From Clostridia bacterium (GTDB taxonomy: Bacteria > Bacillota > Clostridia > UMGS1840), in the NCBI GenBank assembly GCA_017936745.1, contig JAGBEY010000012.1, positions 1 through 32,419 on the forward strand: 32,419 bases of DNA, in the 5' to 3' direction. This document shows, in pieces, positions 24,181 to 32,419 of the stretch (position 1 is the first letter of the stretch; each line of letters begins with the position of its first letter). A model generated the notes under the pieces. It had not been told where the DNA came from, ran no database searches, and worked only from the letters and a program-made list of their open reading frames with translations. Made by a program: the position numbers and the translations under genes.

Positions 24181-24217
24181 AAAATGGCTTGTATGGGCAT
24201 AGAACGCCCCTACAATT
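24181..24217. repeat. Dispersed repeat in the rpsL leader
   Basis: GGGCATAGAACGCCCC (24195-24210), followed by TACAATTT, is related in inverted orientation to the TTGTAGGGGC island at 19021. It lies in the 187-bp gap between the L7Ae-like gene and rpsL, where it could affect read-through. Confidence 0.5.
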
Positions 24218-24253
24218 TCAACCCTTTTTATGAAAAAACGAAAGTGTCTGTCT

Positions 24254-24502
24254 CTATTCCTGCTTCAAAATAACGGCAACTGAGGCATCTACATCAATGC
24301 CACAAAGGCTGCCCAGTTCTTTTTTTGAAGCAACCATCTTAAGCGGAATACCGCATTTTTCGCACAGCTTCCGGAACGGCTCTGCAATATCGGGAGCAAC
24401 ACCATTAGCCAAATACGCCTGTTCTGCCAGCCCGTCGTTCACTGCTTTTGTACATTGTTTGATTCCCACAAGACGTCTCCCGTCTGCAAGAAATGAATGC
24501 AT
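24254..24502 (-). CDS. L7Ae-family ribosomal protein (YbxF/YlxQ type)
   Basis: 82 residues from ATG 24502 (MHSFLADGRRLVGIKQCTKA). A longer in-frame opening to 24538 adds 12 residues but has no family support. The family core is visible: LVGIKQCTKAVNDGLAEQAY, then a region ending LCEKCGIPLKMVASKKELG, and the hydrophobic SVAVILK end. These proteins bind kink-turn RNA; YbxF of B. subtilis, also 82 aa and placed between rpoC and rpsL, is the positional match. The ribosome site is weak (GAAAGTGG). Its partner RNA and exact role in ribosomes remain unknown. Confidence 0.9.
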   Translation of the reverse strand: MHSFLADGRRLVGIKQCTKAVNDGLAEQAYLANGVAPDIAEPFRKLCEKCGIPLKMVASKKELGSLCGIDVDASVAVILKQE

Positions 24503-24619
24503 CAAAAAACACCACTTTCTAATATGATATCTTAACACGAATGTGTCAAATTGTCAATATCTTTATGAATATTTTTTCGATTTTTCAGCCTGAGGGTAAG
24601 AAAAATCAGAATTTTCGTG

Positions 24620-24650
24620 GGGTTACCGGAGTTTTCCGCTCCGGTAACCC
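24620..24650 (-). terminator. Hairpin directly after rpoC
   Basis: A 12-bp perfect stem, GGGTTACCGGAG with CTCCGGTAACCC, 7-nt loop, 14 bp after the rpoC stop. No T-run follows on the minus strand (CACGAAAATT), so it may be a partial terminator, a pause or an RNA-stability element between rpoBC and the ribosomal genes. Confidence 0.7.
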
Positions 24651-24664
24651 TTCTGTGATTTTAC

Positions 24665-27600
24665 TTATTCTTCAGCAGCGTATGCAAATTCCGGTTCTTC
24701 CACCGTTGTTTCTGCCACAGAATACTCGGTATCCTGGTATTGCTGCATACCCGTACCTGCGGGAATCAGTTTCCCTAAGATAACATTTTCTTTTAAGCCG
24801 TTAAGCGGGTCGATTTTCCCTTTGATTGCTGCATCGGTCAGAACCTTGGTGGTTTCCTGGAAGGATGCTGCAGATAAGAAGGAATCGGTTGCCAAGGAAG
24901 CCTTGGTGATACCAAGCAAGGTGATTTCACCGGTTGCCTCTTTGCCGCCCAGCTCTCTTACTTTTTCGTTCTGTTCGTTAAATTCCACCATATCCACCAA
25001 GGAGCCGGGGAACATCTGTGTATCACCGTTGTCATCCACACGGATTTTTCTCATCATCTGGCGAACGATAACTTCGATATGCTTATCGTTGATGTCAACC
25101 CCCTGCAGACGGTATACTCTCTGCACTTCGGAAATGAGGTATTCCCAAACAGAGAATTTGCCTTTGATTTTCAAAACATCGTGGGGATTGATTGGACCTT
25201 CGGTAAGAGGATCGCCGGCTTCAATGTAGCTGCCATCCTGAACCTTAATCTGAGAACCGTAGGGAATTTTATAGGTCTTTGCTTCGCCCTCATCGGAAAC
25301 AACAGTAACCTCTCTCTTATGGTCGGTGGTTACAGTAACCTTACCGGAAAGCTCGGAAATTTCAGTACATCCCTTGGGCTTTCTTGCTTCAAACAGTTCC
25401 TCAACTCTGGGAAGACCCTGGGTGATATCGCCGCCGGCAACACCACCGGTGTGGAAGGTTCTCATAGTCAGCTGAGTACCGGGTTCCCCGATGGACTGAG
25501 CTGCAATGATACCAACTGCTTCCCCGATAGAAATGGGAGAACCGCTGGCAAGGTTTGCACCGTAACATTTTGCACAGACACCGATTTTGGATTTACAACC
25601 CAATACGGAACGGATTTTAACAGTTTTGATGCTGTTTTGTTCACAGATTTTTTCGATTTCCAGTGCTTTTTTCTTAGAAATCATAGTATTGGTATCGCAG
25701 ATTACTTCGCCGGTTGCGGGGTCAACAAAATCGTTGATTAAGTATCTGCCGATGAGCCTTTCGTGTAAAGGCTCAATACCTTTGATTGCTTCTACATCCA
25801 GACCGTCGTGAGAACCGCAGTCCATTTCACGGATGATAACATCCTGAGAAACGTCTACCAATCTTCTGGTTAAGTAACCGGAGTCAGCGGTACGAAGTGC
25901 GGTATCGGCAAGACCTTTACGAGCACCGTGAGAAGAAATGAAGTATTCCAAAACGTTCAGACCTTCACGGAAGTTTGCACGGATAGGAATTTCTACGGTT
26001 TTACCGGAGGTATCAGCCATCAGACCACGCATACCTGCCAGCTGACGAATCTGGCTCTTACTACCACGGGCACCGGAGTCCGCCATCATGAAGATGGGGT
26101 TGGTGGCTTTTAAATTATCCATCAGAGCGTCGGTAACATCGTCAATGGTTTTGGTCCAAAGGTCAATTACCTTATTATATCTGTCATCTTCGGTTAAGAG
26201 ACCGCGTTTGAATTTCTTTTCAACATCTTTGATTTTATCTTCGGTTTCATGAATGAGCTTCCATTTGGTGATGGGCACTTCCATATCCGCAACACCAACG
26301 GTAATTGCACCGCGGGTGGAATATTTGTAACCGTTTTTCTTAATGTCGTCCAAAACAACGGCGGTTTCGGTGATCCCGTGAACTTCGATACATTTTTCGA
26401 TAATTTTACCCAGTGCTTTTTTATCGGCATTGAACTGAACTTCCAAATCCAAAATGGTATCTTCGTTGGTTCTGTCTACAAAGCCTAAATCCTGAGGAAT
26501 GTAGCTGTTGAAGATGATTCTTCCAACAGTGGCATCCAACACCTTGGAATAGGTTTTTCCGTCAATTTCCTTGATGCTTCTTACTTTGATGGGAGCGTGT
26601 AAGCCAACCACACCGTTTTCATAGGCCAGCATTGCTTCATCAAAATCACTGAAGGCTTTGCCGGTGCCGGGTTCTTCCTCATTTACAATGGTCAGGTAGT
26701 AACTACCTAAAATCATATCCTGGGTGGGAACGGTAACCGGTTTCCCATCCTGAGGTTTTAAGAGGTTGTTTGCAGAAAGCATTAAAAATCTTGCTTCTGC
26801 CTGTGCTTCTGCAGACAACGGAACGTGGACAGCCATCTGGTCACCGTCAAAGTCCGCATTGTATGCGGTACAAACAAGCGGATGGAGACGGATTGCCTTG
26901 CCATCTACCAAAACGGGTTCAAATGCCTGAATCCCCAGTCTGTGAAGAGTCGGCGCACGGTTTAACAGAACGGGATGCTCCTTGATAACTTCTGCCAGGA
27001 TATCCCACACTTCATCATTCACACGTTCTACCATTCTCTTTGCAGATTTGATATTGTGTGCTTTACCGGAATCATTCAGACGCTTCATAACAAAGGGTTT
27101 GAACAGCTCCAGTGCCATTTCTTTCGGCAGACCGCACTGATAAATTTTCAGTTCAGGGCCGACAACGATAACGGAACGGCCGGAATAGTCAACACGCTTA
27201 CCAAGTAAGTTCTGACGGAAACGACCCTGTTTTCCTTTTAATAAATCGGAAAGAGATTTCAAAGGACGGTTGCCGGGGCCAACAACGGGCTTACCGCGGC
27301 GGCCGTTATCAATCAGGGCGTCAACCGCTTCCTGAAGCATTCTCTTTTCGTTTCTTACGATAATTTCGGGAGCATTTAACTCCAGCAGTTTTTTCAGACG
27401 GTTATTACGGTTGATAACCCTTCTGTATAAATCGTTTAAATCGGAAGCTGCAAATCTGCCACCGTCCAGCTGAACCATCGGTCTCAAATCGGGCGGAATA
27501 ACAGGCAGAACTTCCAAAATCATCCATTCGGGCTTGTTGCCAGACAAACGGAAGGATTCTACCGCTTCCAGACGTTTCATCTGTTTGGTACGTTTCTGTC

Positions 27601-28252
27601 CCTGACCGGTAGTGGAGGCAATGTCTTCCTTCAGTTCTTTGGACAACGCGTCCAAATCTAAATTCTGGAGCAGCGTTTTTACTGCTTCCGCACCCATACC
27701 GGCTTTAAATTTGTCTCCATATTTTTCTCTTGCTTCCTGATATTCCGCATTGGATAAAATCTGGTTTAAGGCAAGATCGGTGTTTTTGCCGGGGTCAGTA
27801 ACGATGTATGATGCAAAGTATAATACATTTTCCAAATATTTGGGGGAAATGTCCAGAAGGAGACCCATTCTGGAGGGAATTCCTTTAAAATACCAGATAT
27901 GGGAAACGGGAGTTGCCAGAGTGATGTGACCCATTCTTTCACGGCGAACTTTGGATTTGGTAACTTCAACACCGCATCGGTCACAAACTACGCCTTTATA
28001 ACGCACTCTTTTATACTTACCGCAATGACATTCCCAGTCTTTGGTAGGACCAAAGATACGTTCACAGAACAAGCCGTCTTTTTCCGGCTTCTGGGTTCTG
28101 TAGTTAATGGTTTCGGGTTTTTTTACTTCCCCGTATGACCATTCCAGAACATCCTCGGGAGAACACAAGCCAACCTTGATAGATTCAAAGCTGTTGAATT
28201 CTACTTTGGTGTCTTTTTTTGCTTCCGCTGTATTTAATTCAATATTTGACAT
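24665..28252 (-). CDS. rpoC: RNA polymerase subunit beta'
   Basis: Catalytic subunit of the RNA polymerase core. 1195 residues, close to the B. subtilis length. The zinc-binding N-terminus is [20 protein letters not shown]. The catalytic Mg motif [16 protein letters not shown] is intact. The bridge helix/trigger loop region ([40 protein letters not shown]) is conserved, and the second zinc site is CDTNT...[16 protein letters not shown] 28252 follows AAGGATGAGAG. It lies 95 bp after rpoB in the same operon. There are no unusual insertions such as those in cyanobacterial or proteobacterial beta'. Confidence 0.99.
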   Translation of the reverse strand: MSNIELNTAEAKKDTKVEFNSFESIKVGLCSPEDVLEWSYGEVKKPETINYRTQKPEKDGLFCERIFGPTKDWECHCGKYKRVRYKGVVCDRCGVEVTKSKVRRERMGHITLATPVSHIWYFKGIPSRMGLLLDISPKYLENVLYFASYIVTDPGKNTDLALNQILSNAEYQEAREKYGDKFKAGMGAEAVKTLLQNLDLDALSKELKEDIASTTGQGQKRTKQMKRLEAVESFRLSGNKPEWMILEVLPVIPPDLRPMVQLDGGRFAASDLNDLYRRVINRNNRLKKLLELNAPEIIVRNEKRMLQEAVDALIDNGRRGKPVVGPGNRPLKSLSDLLKGKQGRFRQNLLGKRVDYSGRSVIVVGPELKIYQCGLPKEMALELFKPFVMKRLNDSGKAHNIKSAKRMVERVNDEVWDILAEVIKEHPVLLNRAPTLHRLGIQAFEPVLVDGKAIRLHPLVCTAYNADFDGDQMAVHVPLSAEAQAEARFLMLSANNLLKPQDGKPVTVPTQDMILGSYYLTIVNEEEPGTGKAFSDFDEAMLAYENGVVGLHAPIKVRSIKEIDGKTYSKVLDATVGRIIFNSYIPQDLGFVDRTNEDTILDLEVQFNADKKALGKIIEKCIEVHGITETAVVLDDIKKNGYKYSTRGAITVGVADMEVPITKWKLIHETEDKIKDVEKKFKRGLLTEDDRYNKVIDLWTKTIDDVTDALMDNLKATNPIFMMADSGARGSKSQIRQLAGMRGLMADTSGKTVEIPIRANFREGLNVLEYFISSHGARKGLADTALRTADSGYLTRRLVDVSQDVIIREMDCGSHDGLDVEAIKGIEPLHERLIGRYLINDFVDPATGEVICDTNTMISKKKALEIEKICEQNSIKTVKIRSVLGCKSKIGVCAKCYGANLASGSPISIGEAVGIIAAQSIGEPGTQLTMRTFHTGGVAGGDITQGLPRVEELFEARKPKGCTEISELSGKVTVTTDHKREVTVVSDEGEAKTYKIPYGSQIKVQDGSYIEAGDPLTEGPINPHDVLKIKGKFSVWEYLISEVQRVYRLQGVDINDKHIEVIVRQMMRKIRVDDNGDTQMFPGSLVDMVEFNEQNEKVRELGGKEATGEITLLGITKASLATDSFLSAASFQETTKVLTDAAIKGKIDPLNGLKENVILGKLIPAGTGMQQYQDTEYSVAETTVEEPEFAYAAEE

Positions 28253-28347
28253 TTACTCTCATCCTTTACTATAGTTTCACACTGTCCTACTGTAATACTG
28301 TAAGTACCTCCCGGCAGCATACGTTTGCCACCGGGCAGGCAATGTCA

Positions 28348-31300
28348 TTACGATTCAATATCATCCAGAATATCGTCGATGCTTTCTTCATTATCAGGCA
28401 TCACGACACTATCATACTCCTCGTCTTCAGCAAAGTCAGAATCGTCATCCGGCAAGATATCATCGGTTTCTTCCGAGATATCTGCATCCAGAATAGCATC
28501 ATCATCTTCCTCGTCTTCCGGAGCATATTTTTCACGCTCTGCATAACTGATTAAATCGTCTTCGTTTGCAATAGGTCTCTGCGGATGGGGGTCATCGTCG
28601 TTGTAGGTGTCTTTTAAGTTGATTTCTTCGTTATTCTTATCGTACACCTTCATATTCAGACCCAAGGATTGTAATTCTTTAATAAGCACTTTGAAGGATT
28701 CGGGAACGCCCGGCTTGGGAATATTCACACCGCGGACAATTGCTTCGTAGGTTTTTACACGGCCTACGATATCGTCGGACTTCACGGTAAGAATTTCCTG
28801 CAGGGTATGAGCAGCACCGTAAGCTTCCAGTGCCCAAACTTCCATTTCCCCGAATCTCTGACCGCCAAACTGCGCTTTACCGCCCAGAGGCTGCTGGGTA
28901 ACCAGAGAATAAGGACCGGTGGAACGGGCATGGATTTTATCGTCAACCAGATGATGCAGCTTCAGATAATACATATAACCCACGGTAACACGGTTATCAA
29001 AGGGTTCCCCTGTTCTGCCGTCGTACAGCACGGTTTTCCCGTCGTATACCTTGCCTTTAAATTCTTTCAGCTCGGTTTCTTTCAGCATAATCTCCATTTC
29101 GGCTTCTTTTCTTTCTTCGGGAGACATACTGTCTTTTGCTTTTTCAAATTTCGCTTTTTCCTGACGGAAGATTTTTTCTCTCTTTTCGTATTCGGGCAGC
29201 AGCTCTTCGTTATAACCGATACCTGCCTGCTCGAACGCAGAAACGATATCCTCTTCTACAGCACCGTCAAATACGGGAGTTGCAATTTTCCAACCCAATG
29301 CTTTTGCAGCATATCCCAAATGCACCTCAAGCACCTGACCGATATTCATACGGGAAGGTACGCCCAGGGGATTGAGCACGATATCCAGCGGTCTGCCATC
29401 GGGTAAGTAAGGCATATCTTCTTCCGGAAGCACTCTGGAAATAACCCCTTTGTTACCATGACGGCCCGCCATTTTATCACCCACGGAGATTTTTCTCTTC
29501 TGAGCAATATTTACACGGACAATCATATTCACACCGGGAGACATTTCGTCCCCGTTTTCACGGGTAAATACGTTAACATCAATGATGGTACCGCATTCGC
29601 CGTGAGGCACTCTTAAGGAGGTATCTCTTACTTCTCTTGCTTTTTCGCCGAAGATTGCTCTGAGCAGACGTTCTTCACTGGTAAGCTCGGTTTCGCCCTT
29701 GGGTGATACTTTACCAACCAACACGTCGCCCGGTTTTACTTCAGCACCAATGCGGATAATACCTCTTTCGTCCAGGTCTTTCAGAGCATCTTCGCCTACA
29801 TTGGGAATATCTCTGGTGATTTCTTCCGGACCCAGCTTGGTATCTCTCGCTTCAATTTCATACTTTTCAATATGAATGGAGGTATATACATCATCTCTGA
29901 TGAGTCTTTCGTTAATTAAAATTGCATCCTCGTAGTTATAACCTTCCCAGGTCATAAAGCCGATCAATGCGTTCTTGCCCAGTGCAGTTTCCCCGTGGTC
30001 GGTGGAAGGACCGTCGGCAATTACGGTCCCCTTGGTCACTCTGTCGCCTTTGGCAACCACAGGACGCTGATTCAAGCAGGTGCTCTGGTTGGAGCGTTTA
30101 AACTTGATAAGCTCGTAGGTCTTGTCTTCCCCTTTGTCGGTTCTTACGGAAACGTGATCCCCGTCAACAGAGGTAACAATACCATCCTCCTGTGCAACCA
30201 CAACCACACCGGAGTCCACCGCTGCCTGATATTCCATACCGGTACCGACAATCGGGCTATCGGGTTTCAAAAGCGGAACAGCCTGTCTCTGCATATTGGA
30301 ACCCATCAATGCACGGTTCGCGTCGTCGTTTTCCAGGAAAGGAATCATTGCGGTTGCAACAGATACCAGCTGTTTGGGAGAAACATCCATATAGTCAACA
30401 CGGTCACGGTCAACTTCGATGATGTTTTCACGGTATCTTGCAGTCACTTTTTCATTGATGAAGTAACCTTTTGCATCCAGCGGCTCAGTTGCCTGAGCAA
30501 TGATGTAGTTATCTTCCACATCAGCGGTAAGATATTCCACCTTGTCGGTTACTTTTTTCTTTTTCTTGTCAATTTTACGGTAGGGAGATTCCATAAATCC
30601 GTATTCGTTTACCTTAGCATAGGTAGACAAACAGTTAATCAGCCCGATGTTCGGACCTTCAGGAGTTTCAATGGGACACATTCTGCCGTAATGGGAGTGG
30701 TGAACATCTCGAACCTCGAAGCCCGCACGGTCTCTGGACAAACCGCCGGGACCCAATGCAGACAGTCTTCTCTTATGAGTCAACTCTGCCAAAGGATTGG
30801 TCTGGTCCATAAACTGAGACAGCTGAGAGCTTCCGAAGAATTCTTTCATTGCCGCATATACGGGGCGGACATTCACCAGAGTCTGAGGTGTTAAAATATC
30901 GGTTTCCTGCTGAACGGTCATTCTTTCACGAACCACACGCTCCAGTCTTGCCAAGCCCACTCTCACCTGATTTTGCAACAATTCGCCCACAGAACGGATT
31001 CTACGATTGCCCAGGTGGTCGATATCATCCGTAGTACCGATTCCTTTCGCAATACAGATGTGGTAACCGATAGTACCTACGATGTCATCGGTGGTAACGG
31101 TTTTGGTAATCAGAACATTTTTCTGACGGTACACTTCTTTTAACTTTTCCTTATCGGAAAGGTCAGAATCCAAAATGGGTTTCAACAGACCGTAATGTAC
31201 TTTTTCGTTGATGATTTTGGTATCTGCCTTGGGGAAGAAATAGGTGATATCACAGGTGTTGTTGGAAATCACCTTCAGCTCGGAGCCATCCTCCAGCTTC

Positions 31301-32280
31301 AGATAAATGAAGTTAACGGGAGAACGGTCAAATTCCAGTGCCATGTCCTCGGTAATAAGTTCCCCTTCAGAGCCTAAAATTTCACCGGTTTCGGGGCAAA
31401 CAACATCTCTTGCAAGAATTTTGCCCACACATCTTAAGCGGAAGGAAAGCTTTTTATCATATTTGTATCTGCCCACTCTTGCGATATCATAACGCTTGGG
31501 GTCAGACAGTAAATCCAGGATCAGTTTTTTCGCATTTTCAAAAGAAGCAGGTTCACCGGGTCTTAATTTTTCATAAATTTTGATGATTGCTTCTTCGGTG
31601 TTTTTTGCAGGGTCTTTTTCCAGTGTATTCACGATTAACGGATTATGGTCAAAAAGCTCTGCAATTTCGTGATTGGTGGGATACCCCAGGGCTTTTAACA
31701 ACACGGTTGCAACCAGTTTTCTGGTTCTGTCGATACGAACAGACAAAACATCGTTGGAGTCTGTTTCAAATTCAATCCAGGCACCGCGGTTGGGAATCAT
31801 CGTGGAAAGATACAGTTCTTTCCCGGATTTGTCTCTCTGCATATCAAAATAGATACCGGGAGAACGAACCACCTGGCTGACAATAACACGTTCAGCACCA
31901 TTGATGATAAACGTACCGGAATCGGTCATTTTCGGGAATTCACCCATATAAATTTCCTGTTCCTTTACTTCCCCGGTTTCTTTATTGATGAGTCGCATAG
32001 AAACCCGGAGCGGAACAGAATAGGTAGACTCTCTTTTCTTTGCTTCTGCAACGGTATATTTGGGCTTATCGTCAAATCTGTAGTCCACAAATTCCAGAAC
32101 ATATTTGTCCATGTGGTCTACGATTGGTGATACGCTCTCAAATACTTCCTTTAACCCCTGATTGATGAACCACTCATAAGAATCCTTCTGAATTTCGATT
32201 AAGTTGGGAAAATCCAGAATGTTTTCGATTTTGGAGTAATTCATTCTCTCCACATTGCCATAGCGGACCGGATGTACCAC
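28348..32280 (-). CDS. rpoB: RNA polymerase subunit beta
   Basis: Core polymerase subunit, complete in the window. I place the start at GTG 32280, giving [20 protein letters not shown] and 1310 residues; the family start MVHPV and GAGGTG 7 bp upstream support this. A TTG at 32286 would add two residues. The rifampicin pocket [20 protein letters not shown], then [19 protein letters not shown], is wild type at the usual resistance positions. Other landmarks are [30 protein letters not shown] and the C-terminal [20 protein letters not shown]. Odd points are an extra charged helical segment ([20 protein letters not shown]) and an acidic tail of about 70 residues after the normal end, rich in D and E, which makes the protein longer than B. 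subtilis beta (1193 aa). Confidence 0.98.
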   Translation of the reverse strand: MVHPVRYGNVERMNYSKIENILDFPNLIEIQKDSYEWFINQGLKEVFESVSPIVDHMDKYVLEFVDYRFDDKPKYTVAEAKKRESTYSVPLRVSMRLINKETGEVKEQEIYMGEFPKMTDSGTFIINGAERVIVSQVVRSPGIYFDMQRDKSGKELYLSTMIPNRGAWIEFETDSNDVLSVRIDRTRKLVATVLLKALGYPTNHEIAELFDHNPLIVNTLEKDPAKNTEEAIIKIYEKLRPGEPASFENAKKLILDLLSDPKRYDIARVGRYKYDKKLSFRLRCVGKILARDVVCPETGEILGSEGELITEDMALEFDRSPVNFIYLKLEDGSELKVISNNTCDITYFFPKADTKIINEKVHYGLLKPILDSDLSDKEKLKEVYRQKNVLITKTVTTDDIVGTIGYHICIAKGIGTTDDIDHLGNRRIRSVGELLQNQVRVGLARLERVVRERMTVQQETDILTPQTLVNVRPVYAAMKEFFGSSQLSQFMDQTNPLAELTHKRRLSALGPGGLSRDRAGFEVRDVHHSHYGRMCPIETPEGPNIGLINCLSTYAKVNEYGFMESPYRKIDKKKKKVTDKVEYLTADVEDNYIIAQATEPLDAKGYFINEKVTARYRENIIEVDRDRVDYMDVSPKQLVSVATAMIPFLENDDANRALMGSNMQRQAVPLLKPDSPIVGTGMEYQAAVDSGVVVVAQEDGIVTSVDGDHVSVRTDKGEDKTYELIKFKRSNQSTCLNQRPVVAKGDRVTKGTVIADGPSTDHGETALGKNALIGFMTWEGYNYEDAILINERLIRDDVYTSIHIEKYEIEARDTKLGPEEITRDIPNVGEDALKDLDERGIIRIGAEVKPGDVLVGKVSPKGETELTSEERLLRAIFGEKAREVRDTSLRVPHGECGTIIDVNVFTRENGDEMSPGVNMIVRVNIAQKRKISVGDKMAGRHGNKGVISRVLPEEDMPYLPDGRPLDIVLNPLGVPSRMNIGQVLEVHLGYAAKALGWKIATPVFDGAVEEDIVSAFEQAGIGYNEELLPEYEKREKIFRQEKAKFEKAKDSMSPEERKEAEMEIMLKETELKEFKGKVYDGKTVLYDGRTGEPFDNRVTVGYMYYLKLHHLVDDKIHARSTGPYSLVTQQPLGGKAQFGGQRFGEMEVWALEAYGAAHTLQEILTVKSDDIVGRVKTYEAIVRGVNIPKPGVPESFKVLIKELQSLGLNMKVYDKNNEEINLKDTYNDDDPHPQRPIANEDDLISYAEREKYAPEDEEDDDAILDADISEETDDILPDDDSDFAEDEEYDSVVMPDNEESIDDILDDIES

Positions 32281-32419
32281 AATCAATCACCTCTCCTAAA
32301 AATTTACATAACGGAACCATTGCCTTGTGTGCGGCTGTCATAAAAAATCCGACGGCTTTTTTTGAAAAACAAAAAAAGATATCCTTTGCACACAATCCCC
32401 CATTTATACACAATTAACA
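32281..32419 (-). other. Leader upstream of rpoB, window end
   Basis: The minus-strand ribosome site AGGAGAGGTG lies at 32297-32288. Farther upstream there are A- and T-rich runs around GCCGTCGG but no convincing promoter or hairpin. rplL, expected upstream of rpoB, is not reached by the window. Confidence 0.5.

Noticed and set aside
25079..25741. 220-codon open frame antisense to rpoC
   Set aside because: Shadow of rpoC on the opposite strand, with unnatural composition and no translation signals.
29995..30894. 299-codon open frame antisense to rpoB
   Set aside because: It lies wholly within the conserved rpoB coding sequence, shows no family features and has no ribosome site or promoter. 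Long antisense frames are common over such genes.

Overview
The window looks like a chromosome segment from a low- to mid-GC Bacillota, class Clostridia. The reasons are the hrcA-grpE-dnaK order under a CIRCE operator, a YbxF-type L7Ae gene between rpoC and rpsL, strong sigma-A promoters, AGGAGG-type ribosome sites and clostridial protein styles. No genus can be named from sequence alone.

Layout. (1) 1-4910 is host: the heat-shock operon on the minus strand (dnaK cut by the window edge, grpE, hrcA with CIRCE), a divergent MATE exporter, and a small Cys-rich protein gene. (2) 4950-18437 is a 13,488-bp integrated mobilizable transposon of the Tn4451/Tn4453 (TnpX) type. (3) 18438-19440 is a gene-poor host stretch with the broken half of a structured RNA gene and dispersed repeats. 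(4) 19444-32419 is the host rpoB-rpoC-L7Ae-rpsL-rpsG-fusA-tuf operon on the minus strand.

The element. Its ends can be placed to the base: 21-bp inverted arms (20 of 21 identical) each abut a GA dinucleotide, the known TnpX crossover core. It carries tnpV, a secreted protein of unknown function, a type I toxin-antitoxin cassette, a free-standing structured RNA, and a ribbon-helix-helix-led operon of seven genes (SPFH/zinc-ribbon protein, membrane proteins, PH-like protein, lipoprotein). It also has a pMV158-like oriT, a DUF6076-like gene, a replisome-organizer/DnaC-like pair, a MobV relaxase, tnpW and the large serine recombinase tnpX. In the circular form tnpX would read across the joined ends toward tnpV.

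Main discovery. Removing the element rejoins the host site, and the minus strand then contains a promoter, a ~212-nt RNA closed by a 17-bp stem that begins GTCACA, and a terminator hairpin with a UUCG loop just upstream of the Cys-rich gene. The crossover lies inside that tetraloop, so the attachment site is the RNA's terminator. The element carries a second RNA of the same design at 6702-6890: the same 6-nt gap from -10 to GTCACA, a 17-bp closing stem with compensatory changes, and the same GACAAC...GGAG...TTTTTCG linker before the terminator. A mobile element that inserts into the terminator of an RNA gene while carrying a relative of that RNA is, as far as I can tell, not a described arrangement. 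I could not name the RNA class.

How it works together. The recombinase excises and integrates the element, and MobV acting at oriT would allow transfer with help from a co-resident conjugative machine. The Rep/DnaC pair suggests replication of the circle, the toxin-antitoxin pair favours retention, and the SPFH operon is the cargo, plausibly for membrane stress or defence (inference).
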